Notes under the pieces: generated by a model
Seen by the model: the letters and a program-made list of their open reading frames with translations, nothing else
Database searches by the model: none
What the model was told of the DNA's origin: nothing
Position numbers and translations under genes: made by a program
Shown here: one piece after another, positions 58,046 through 64,000 of the stretch
How positions within the stretch are numbered: position 1 is the stretch's first letter
Layout of the letters: every line of letters begins with the position of its first letter
Source: Prochlorococcus sp. AG-347-J06
Lineage (GTDB): Bacteria > Cyanobacteriota > Cyanobacteriia > PCC-6307 > Cyanobiaceae
Reading direction: 5' to 3'
Assembly (NCBI GenBank): GCA_003281525.1
Contig: QCBT01000005.1
Coordinates: forward strand, 1-64,000
Length of the DNA stretch: 64,000 nt

Positions 58046-59800
58046 TTAGGGTTTTTTAACAATCATTCCATGATCTTTAATCTTGGGAGGTATTTTTTCA
58101 ATCACTATCAAACTTTCGATAATTTCTTTCGCAACTGGTACTGCAACAGTTGAACCATATGCATATGATTTAGATGGCTCATCAACGACTACAAGGACGG
58201 CATATTTTGGATCATTAACTGGTAAGATTGCGACAAAACTACAAACTTTTTTGCTTGTATACGAACCATTCAAGGCTTTTTGAGAAGTGCCCGTTTTCCC
58301 TGCTATCCTATAACCTTCGATTTTCACTCCAGATCCACTACCTTTATCGACTACGCTCTCCATCCATTCAAGAACAGTTTTAGTGACCTCGTGTGAAAAA
58401 AATTGTTTTTTTGGATTTTTATTAAATTTTTCTTTGAAAGTTGAGGTTACATGAGGAGTCACTTCAAAACCTCCATTTGCAAGAGTCGCATGAAGTTGAA
58501 CCAATTTAAGTGGCGAAATTGAGAAACCTTTACCAAAAGAAGTGACAGCAGGCTCAATTGATTGATTTACAAATAAATCTTTTCTCTTTAGTTGGCCAGC
58601 AGTTGATTCAAATAAGTCAGTCTCTAAATTTTTATTTATACCTAAATTTTTTAGCCAATCCCAATAAATTGTAGGGTCTAAATTTTGCATTATTTTTACC
58701 ATCCCAACATTACTTGAAACCTGCAAAACTTTTGGATAGTCAATGTATCCATTACCTTTTTTATCCCAATTAGAAAGTGTCCAGCCTCCAACATTAATCT
58801 TTCCAATATCTTCAACTACTCCATCTTTCTGGATGACTTTTTCTTCTAAAGCTAAGGCAAGATTAATAGGTTTAAAAGTTGAGCCCGGCTCAAATAAATC
58901 TTGAGAATACCAACCCCTAAAGAGTTCAGTATCATACTGCCAAAATTTATTTGGATCATATGATGGGACTGTAACCAAAGAGAGAATCCGACCATCATTA
59001 ACATCCATAACTATGGCAAATCCCTTCTTTGCTTTCCATTTGCTTACTTGCTTTGATAATGCACTGTATGACGCTTTCTGTAATTTTGAATCTATAGTTA
59101 GGCCTAAACTTTTGTAATCAGAAATAAAATCACCTGGTGCTGAATTATCCGGTAGAGGGGTTCCATCTCCTCCTCTTTTTATTAAATTACTTTTATTAAA
59201 AACTTTAATTTGATTATCTAAATGAAGTTCTAAACCTGCTGAAGCTACATTCTCATCATTAACAAAACCGACAAGATTAGAGTAAAGTTCTCCTTGTGGA
59301 TAATATCTCTGCGAATATTTAAACAAATCAATTCCGCTTATTTGAAGGTTCTTAATCTTTTCTGCCTTTCCTTCCGCAATTTTATCCAAAAGCTTTATCC
59401 CACTCATTTTATTATTAAATTTCTTCAAGAGTATTTCATCGTTAATACCCAAGATAGGTGACAATTTTTTTGAAACTTCTTCAATACTGCGAACTCTGTT
59501 AATTGAATCACCAGGAAAATTAAAATATTTTGGATGGGCCCACAATTTATAGAGCGGTTTATCGTAAGCAATTACTCTATTATTTCTATCAACGATTGAT
59601 CTCCTTTTTTTTAAGGAGTTAGTCTTAGAAGTTTGTATTAATCTAGCTTTCCTTTGCAAATCAGAGGCATTAAAGACTTGTAATTTAACTAACCTACCAA
59701 ACAAACAAAAAATTAATAATAAGCTAAAAATATAGAGAAATTTAAATCTTCTTTGATCAAGCGGTATTAGACGAACAATTTTTTTGTATTTTTTCATCAA
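58046..59800 (-). CDS. ftsI: penicillin-binding protein 2/3-type transpeptidase (FtsI-like)
   Basis: This class B PBP crosslinks septal peptidoglycan. The 584-residue protein has a membrane anchor (about 20-38), the pedestal domain with GRLVKLQVFNASDL and RRSIVDRNNRVIAYDKPLY, and the transpeptidase domain with S307-T-F-K310 (EPGSTFKP), SSNVG and KTGTS. It overlaps by four bases the small FtsL-like gene upstream. That pairing supports FtsI over an elongasome PBP2. Confidence 0.93.
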   Translation of the reverse strand: MMKKYKKIVRLIPLDQRRFKFLYIFSLLLIFCLFGRLVKLQVFNASDLQRKARLIQTSKTNSLKKRRSIVDRNNRVIAYDKPLYKLWAHPKYFNFPGDSINRVRSIEEVSKKLSPILGINDEILLKKFNNKMSGIKLLDKIAEGKAEKIKNLQISGIDLFKYSQRYYPQGELYSNLVGFVNDENVASAGLELHLDNQIKVFNKSNLIKRGGDGTPLPDNSAPGDFISDYKSLGLTIDSKLQKASYSALSKQVSKWKAKKGFAIVMDVNDGRILSLVTVPSYDPNKFWQYDTELFRGWYSQDLFEPGSTFKPINLALALEEKVIQKDGVVEDIGKINVGGWTLSNWDKKGNGYIDYPKVLQVSSNVGMVKIMQNLDPTIYWDWLKNLGINKNLETDLFESTAGQLKRKDLFVNQSIEPAVTSFGKGFSISPLKLVQLHATLANGGFEVTPHVTSTFKEKFNKNPKKQFFSHEVTKTVLEWMESVVDKGSGSGVKIEGYRIAGKTGTSQKALNGSYTSKKVCSFVAILPVNDPKYAVLVVVDEPSKSYAYGSTVAVPVAKEIIESLIVIEKIPPKIKDHGMIVKKP

Positions 59801-60225
59801 TATCCTCTTTGATATTTGCTGTCACGAAAACCTTCAATGAAGTTACTTAAATTTTTCTTAAATGTATTTTCTTTTTTTTCAGTAAGTTTATCTAGATAAA
59901 TTAAATCTTGAGGTTTAGTTTTTCTATAAATGTTGAGAGAGTCAAGTTCACTAATATAAAATGCCTCAATTTTGGAAATATAATCAATGAGATTATCATT
60001 GATAGCTCTTGTTTTAGATAAGGTTTTATAAGTATTTGACCATTTCCTTTGGCTATCAAAAGACAAGGTTAATAAGGTAAAACTTAATACCAATAGAGAG
60101 ATATTAATGGTGTCGAAAATTTGATGTACTAATTTGATTTTAATTATGGATATTTTTTCGGAATCTTTTCTACCTTCATATGGAACTTTTTTTTTAAAAT
60201 TAAGTTGATTCCAATAAGGTTTCAT
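59797..60225 (-). CDS. small single-pass protein upstream of ftsI, candidate FtsL
   Basis: This is a 142-residue protein with no clear database-level signature. It has a basic cytoplasmic N-terminus (about 1-35), one membrane segment (about 37-56, FDTINISLLVLSFTLLTLSF) and an extracytoplasmic region with long helix-forming, heptad-like content (YKTLSKTRAINDNLIDYISKIEAF onward). That is the layout of FtsL/FtsB-type divisome proteins. It overlaps the ftsI start by four bases, the position of ftsL in many dcw clusters. FtsL identity is an inference from topology and neighbourhood. Confidence 0.6.
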   Translation of the reverse strand: MKPYWNQLNFKKKVPYEGRKDSEKISIIKIKLVHQIFDTINISLLVLSFTLLTLSFDSQRKWSNTYKTLSKTRAINDNLIDYISKIEAFYISELDSLNIYRKTKPQDLIYLDKLTEKKENTFKKNLSNFIEGFRDSKYQRGY

Positions 60226-60309
60226 TAATGATTTTTATTTTAAATAAAAGGAGTATTATTAATCAAATAAACATCTTTTTATTTGATTCGCAAGTAAAAA
60301 GCTAATTCT

Positions 60310-61671
60310 TTATGTCCTCAATAAGAACAAATTTAAGAAGGTCAATCCATTCCATAAAGAATGCATAACCACTGCAGAGAACAAACTCCCTGAAGCAATT
60401 CTTGTGATTCCTAATCCAATGCCTAGAACAAATAATGGCGGCATTTCTCCCAAACTTAAATGGGCTAATGCAAAGATAAAGGCTGAAACTATGATACCCG
60501 AAATTACTCCAAAATCTCTTGAAAGAGTTGGGAGTAAAATACCGCGAAATATAATCTCCTCAAATAGAGGAGCTAATATAGTTGTCGTTAAAAATAATAG
60601 AAAAAATGATAAGTAATTATTATTATTAAGAACAATTTCCAGCAAAGGGTTACTACCATTCTGATTATCGATCAGACTATTCATGATTAGAGAAATCAAT
60701 AAAACAAAAGGCACAATTGTTAACCAACCTTTAATTCCCAGAATAATTGCATTTTTTATTGACAAGATATTGAACTGTAAATAATCCTTTTTAAAATTAA
60801 ATTCACCATTCAAAGATTTAATTTGAAAATAAACTATCCCTAATGGCGGAATAGCCATAAAAATATATCCAAAGAATATTTTTAAAGATTGAGATAATTC
60901 ATTAGAGATATTTTTAGAAAAAAGTTCAACCAAACTGATAGAAAACAAAGGTGATACTACTTCTCCTAAAACAACAAATCCACCTGCAATTAATAAGACC
61001 ATATCTATTAATTCTAAATCTAAAGATTTAATTTCTTGCCAACCAAACTTTTTCAAAGATATGGTGGTCCATAATGTTTTTAGAGCCAGAATAGAGCCAA
61101 TAATTATTGTTAAAAGTGGTATTAGTCTTATGGCTAATAATTTTAAAAACATTTTGCTTGAAAATGATTTTGTTATTAATGAACTATCATCAAAATCAAA
61201 TTTCCTGCTTAAAAGGTGATATAAAAATCTATCACCTTTAAATAAATCAAATTCATAGGAATTTGGTTTATATGAATTATTATTTGATTTTTTTTCTATC
61301 TCATCAATAAGAAATTTAAAGTTTTTATTTTCAAAATCTTTGGATCTATTTTTATAGATTATAGGATCATTTGATTCTGAAGAAATTATTCGAATTAATT
61401 TATTTCTTTCTGTTAGTTCTTCAAATGAGACATCAGAGAGTGATTTATTTATTTGATCAACAGGATCATTAATGATAAAAAATTTTTTAAGTTTTAAAGG
61501 TATTGATTGGACAGATAATTCAGCAATTTCTTGCTCTTTTTGACTAATATCAAATGAAACAGATGGTCTATTTAAACTGTCTCTTAATCCTTGTTGCCAT
61601 ACAAAAAAAGTTATGATGATAGAAATAAAAGCTAAAGTGAGTTTTGACCTAGAAGTATTTTTAAAGATCAT
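60310..61671 (-). CDS. CPBP family intramembrane protease
   Basis: This is a 453-residue membrane protein. The C-terminal half carries the CPBP (Abi/CAAX-protease-like) motifs: EEIIFRGILLP (EExxxR), FALAHL (FxxxH) and a final membrane segment with VMHSLWNGLTF. The N-terminal third, about 180 residues between a first helix and the main membrane domain, is a polar region I cannot assign. Cyanobacterial CPBP proteins are thought to be membrane peptidases. It is 84 bp upstream of the FtsL-like gene. Confidence 0.87.
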   Translation of the reverse strand: MIFKNTSRSKLTLAFISIIITFFVWQQGLRDSLNRPSVSFDISQKEQEIAELSVQSIPLKLKKFFIINDPVDQINKSLSDVSFEELTERNKLIRIISSESNDPIIYKNRSKDFENKNFKFLIDEIEKKSNNNSYKPNSYEFDLFKGDRFLYHLLSRKFDFDDSSLITKSFSSKMFLKLLAIRLIPLLTIIIGSILALKTLWTTISLKKFGWQEIKSLDLELIDMVLLIAGGFVVLGEVVSPLFSISLVELFSKNISNELSQSLKIFFGYIFMAIPPLGIVYFQIKSLNGEFNFKKDYLQFNILSIKNAIILGIKGWLTIVPFVLLISLIMNSLIDNQNGSNPLLEIVLNNNNYLSFFLLFLTTTILAPLFEEIIFRGILLPTLSRDFGVISGIIVSAFIFALAHLSLGEMPPLFVLGIGLGITRIASGSLFSAVVMHSLWNGLTFLNLFLLRT

Positions 61672-61787
61672 AACTTATTATATTCTTTAAATTTGTAGTT
61701 GGTTTTCATTGAATTTCCTTATATTTATATATCTATTTTAATCACTCCATGAGATGATTAAATTATCTTAATTTTCAAATTTATATA

Positions 61788-63116
61788 ATGGCTATAAGAT
61801 TAGTTTTAGTTAGGCATGGACTAAGCAGTTTCAATGCAAAAGGATTAATTCAAGGAAGAACAGACGATTCATTTTTAACTGATGAAGGATACAAACAAGC
61901 CCAAAAAGCAGGAAAAGCATTATCAAAAATAAACTTCGATAAAATCTATTCCTCCCCACTTGTCAGAGCGGCAGAGACTGCAAAAACAATTAAAAAGACC
62001 TTCAATAAAGAACAAAATATTATATTCGACGATAATTTGCTAGAGGTAGATCTGAGTGAATGGTCTGGTCTAAAAATTGATGAAATAAAAAATAAATTTC
62101 CAGAAATTTACCCTATATGGAAAAATGATCCGGAAAATCTTATCTTAAAAAGAAATGATAATAAAACTTATAAACCAATTCAAGAGTTATTTTTTCAAGC
62201 AACAAATTTTGTAGAAGATATTTTAAAAATTTACCTAGACAAAGATGATGTAAATATTTTAGTTGTTGGACATAATGCAATTCTCAGATGTTTAATACTA
62301 TTGTTAATAGGCAAGCCTAAGCAAGGTTTTAGAAAAATAAGATTAGAAAATGCTTCTTTCTCAATACTCAATATTTCAAAGAAAGATAACTCTTTTAAGA
62401 CTCAAATTGAATGCTTAAATCAAACTTCCCATCTTAATAAAAATATTCCAAATAAAATTGGAGATTCCAGAATATTTCTCATAAGGCATGGTGAAACTAA
62501 CTGGAACAAAGAAGGTAGATTTCAAGGCCAAATTGATATCCCTCTAAATGAAAACGGAAAAGATCAAGCTAGAAAGACTTTTGAATATTTGAGAAATATT
62601 TCTTTCAATAAGGCATTTTCAAGTTCAATGCATAGACCTTATGAGACTGCACAAATAATCCTTCAAAATAAAAAAGATTTAAAAATTGAGAAAATAGATT
62701 CACTAGTAGAAATCAGTCACGGATTATGGGAGGGTAAATTGGAAGCAGAAATTAGAGAAGAGTGGCCTGCTTTACTAAAAAATTGGCATGATAAACCTGA
62801 AGAAGTAATAATGCCTGAAGGTGAATGTATAAAAGATGTATCAGAAAGGTCAGTAGAAGCTTTTGACAAAATTTGTTTATCTCAAAAGGATAATGATCGA
62901 ACCCTCATGGTTGCTCATGATGCAGTCAATAAAACTCTTATTTGTAATATCCTTGGGATTAATTATTCAAATATTTGGATGATAAAACAGGGTAATGGCG
63001 GCATAACTATAATTGATCTTTTTAATGATCCCAATAAGCCCCCTGTAATTAGCGCTCTTAACATTACAACACACCTAGGAGGAATACTTGATTCAACTGC
63101 TTCAGGAGCACTTTAA
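61788..63116 (+). CDS. tandem histidine-phosphatase protein (phosphoglycerate-mutase-like)
   Basis: This is a 442-residue protein with two complete phosphoglycerate-mutase-like domains. The first has LVRHGLSSFNAKGLIQGRTD, SSPLVRAAETA and VVGHNAILRC; the second has LIRHGETNWNKEGRFQGQID, SSMHRPYETA and MVAHDAVNKT. Both keep RHG, the Arg of the SP/SS-x-RA-type motif and the second His, so both may be active. Cyanobacterial relatives include metal-independent phosphoserine phosphatase, but I cannot tell the substrate. It is convergent with lepB. Confidence 0.88.
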   Translation: MAIRLVLVRHGLSSFNAKGLIQGRTDDSFLTDEGYKQAQKAGKALSKINFDKIYSSPLVRAAETAKTIKKTFNKEQNIIFDDNLLEVDLSEWSGLKIDEIKNKFPEIYPIWKNDPENLILKRNDNKTYKPIQELFFQATNFVEDILKIYLDKDDVNILVVGHNAILRCLILLLIGKPKQGFRKIRLENASFSILNISKKDNSFKTQIECLNQTSHLNKNIPNKIGDSRIFLIRHGETNWNKEGRFQGQIDIPLNENGKDQARKTFEYLRNISFNKAFSSSMHRPYETAQIILQNKKDLKIEKIDSLVEISHGLWEGKLEAEIREEWPALLKNWHDKPEEVIMPEGECIKDVSERSVEAFDKICLSQKDNDRTLMVAHDAVNKTLICNILGINYSNIWMIKQGNGGITIIDLFNDPNKPPVISALNITTHLGGILDSTASGAL

Positions 63117-63168
63117 ATTAAGCCTTCTTAAAAATTTATTTTGATGCAGTCAGAGTCAGAAAAAGGCT

Positions 63169-63828
63169 TCATTTACTGAAAAAGCCAACTTGACTGAGAG
63201 GCCAAAATCTGAAATATGCTCTACCAATTATCTCTTTTTTATGAAGAAATTTACTTCCAGGCCAATATCTTCCATCCCAGCTATTTGCCCTATTATCGCC
63301 TAAAACTAAAAAATGATCTTCTGGAACTTTTATATTTTCAAATTTACCACATTGATTAAACAGGGAAAATGAACACTTATAAGAGACATAAGGTTCAGGA
63401 ATTAATTTATCATTTATTATTAATTCACCCTTAGTGTTTACACTTACAGTTTCTCCTGGAAGTGCCACCACTCTCTTAATGTAAGCATCGCAAGCTTGAT
63501 CCCTCAAGCCAGGAATAAATGACATTGGAGGAAAACTCATAAAAAAACAATATCCTTTTTTTGGTAAAGGCTTAGATCTTGATGAAATTAATTTTTCGTC
63601 AAAGGAGTAAGGTGAGTTAAAAACAACAATATCTCCTCTTTTTGGTAAAGAGTTTCTTACCGAAAATTTTTCAATAATTAGCCTATCGTTTATTTGTAAT
63701 TCGGGGAGCATCGATCCAGAGGGGATATAACGTGGTTCTGCGAAAAATGATCTACAAGAAGAAACAAAAAAAGTTAATAGAATGAGTAGACCCCATTCTT
63801 TTAAAAAACTTTTAATAGAACCAGGCAT
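63169..63828 (-). CDS. lepB: signal peptidase I
   Basis: LepB cleaves signal peptides at the membrane. The 219-residue protein has one N-terminal membrane helix (about 12-30) and the catalytic dyad S39 (PSGSMLPEL) and K118 (YIKRVVALPGE). The C-terminal motif FLVLGDNRANSWDGRYWP is typical. A 7-bp inverted repeat with a long loop (63120-63169) lies at its end. An ArsC/Spx-like gene begins upstream outside the window. Confidence 0.95.
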   Translation of the reverse strand: MPGSIKSFLKEWGLLILLTFFVSSCRSFFAEPRYIPSGSMLPELQINDRLIIEKFSVRNSLPKRGDIVVFNSPYSFDEKLISSRSKPLPKKGYCFFMSFPPMSFIPGLRDQACDAYIKRVVALPGETVSVNTKGELIINDKLIPEPYVSYKCSFSLFNQCGKFENIKVPEDHFLVLGDNRANSWDGRYWPGSKFLHKKEIIGRAYFRFWPLSQVGFFSK

Positions 63829-63857
63829 AAAATTAATTAAGTCTTGATTTTTTAAAT

Positions 63858-64000
63858 TTATACAAATTGTTTGGCATATTGAATTTCGTTAAAACCTAAA
63901 ATTACTTTTTTCCCTTCGTAAATCAAAAAAGGTCTTTTTATTAATTTGCCATCACTTAAAAGAAGTTGAATAATTTCTTCCTTTGATAAATCATTAATAT
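63858..64000 (-). CDS. ArsC/Spx-family protein, C-terminal part (5' end outside window)
   Basis: The minus strand reads to a TAA at 63858-63860. The visible 47 codons include DLSKEEIIQLLLSDGKLIKR, then PFLIYEGKKVILGFNEIQYA, which matches the C-terminal part of the ArsC/Spx/MgsR thioredoxin-like family (the L-x-KRP and GF-x-E pattern). The N-terminal CXXC or CxxS region lies outside. Whether it is an arsenate reductase or a transcription-related Spx-like protein cannot be said. Confidence 0.75.
   Translation of the reverse strand, partial: INDLSKEEIIQLLLSDGKLIKRPFLIYEGKKVILGFNEIQYAKQFV

Noticed and set aside
63120..63169. Terminator hairpin between the histidine-phosphatase gene and lepB
   Set aside because: The 7-bp arms AAGCCTT/AAGGCTT are separated by 36 nt and overlap the lepB stop; too weak to call.

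Overview
The window is from a streamlined, AT-rich marine cyanobacterium, almost certainly a high-light Prochlorococcus. The evidence is an alpha-carboxysome cso operon with form IA RuBisCO, a csoS1D gene, ferrochelatase with a chlorophyll-binding tail, plastocyanin, psaM, both protochlorophyllide reductases, the alkane genes aar/ado, very short intergenic gaps and many TTG starts. I cannot fix the strain or clade from the sequence alone. I see no rRNA, CRISPR array, insertion sequence or prophage. The only tRNA is tRNA-Leu(UAA).

Layout. 1-5 kb: end of hemE, an SDR gene, petE, clpB. 5-11 kb: a divergent PTPS-like gene, hisIE, a group-2 sigma factor, small conserved genes, a cyAbrB-type regulator, trpA, ndhL, tRNA-Leu. 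10.7-17 kb: pyrC, a cation/Ca2+ antiporter, glutathione reductase, a GST-like gene, dnaA. 17-22.6 kb: two rSAM/selenodomain-associated transferases, a GNAT, an ABC exporter, hisG, an MBL hydrolase, ridA. 22.9-31.6 kb: the carboxysome locus, read leftward as csoS1-cbbL-cbbS-csoS2-csoSCA-csoS4A-csoS4B-acRAF-like, with rdgB divergent and csoS1D beside it. 31.7-37.8 kb: chlorophyll and photosystem I genes chlN-chlB-chlL (+), por and psaM (-).

37.9-45.9 kb: a lipoate-ligase-like gene, an M50 protease, trpF, folE, then a leftward lipid and hydrocarbon group (ado, aar, accA, SDR) behind a creatininase-like gene. 46-49 kb: a translation-linked run (S1-like protein, Tab2-like protein, YfiH/PgeF-like protein). 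49-52.4 kb: ilvB and hemH. 52.5-57 kb: a tyrosine recombinase-like gene, cobO, pyrH, frr, a GG-reductase-family flavoprotein. 57-61.7 kb: tal, ftsI, an FtsL-like small gene, a CPBP protease. 61.8-64 kb: a double histidine-phosphatase protein, lepB, and the end of an ArsC/Spx-family gene.

How it fits together. The cso genes build the carboxysome. Each of the first three gaps of that operon (csoS1/cbbL, cbbL/cbbS, cbbS/csoS2) contains a perfect inverted repeat, and the last one looks like an intrinsic terminator, so RuBisCO and shell output may be graded by RNA structure. The hemE, hemH, chlNBL and por genes serve tetrapyrrole synthesis. The accA, aar and ado genes link fatty-acid supply to alkanes. 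Most convergent gene pairs have 0-25 bp between stops, some with overlapping stop codons, as expected of a streamlined genome. The least explained items are the structured, locally GC-rich csoS1/rdgB spacer, the FtsL-like gene, the PgeF-like gene with no standard start codon, and the PTPS-like protein with an altered metal site.
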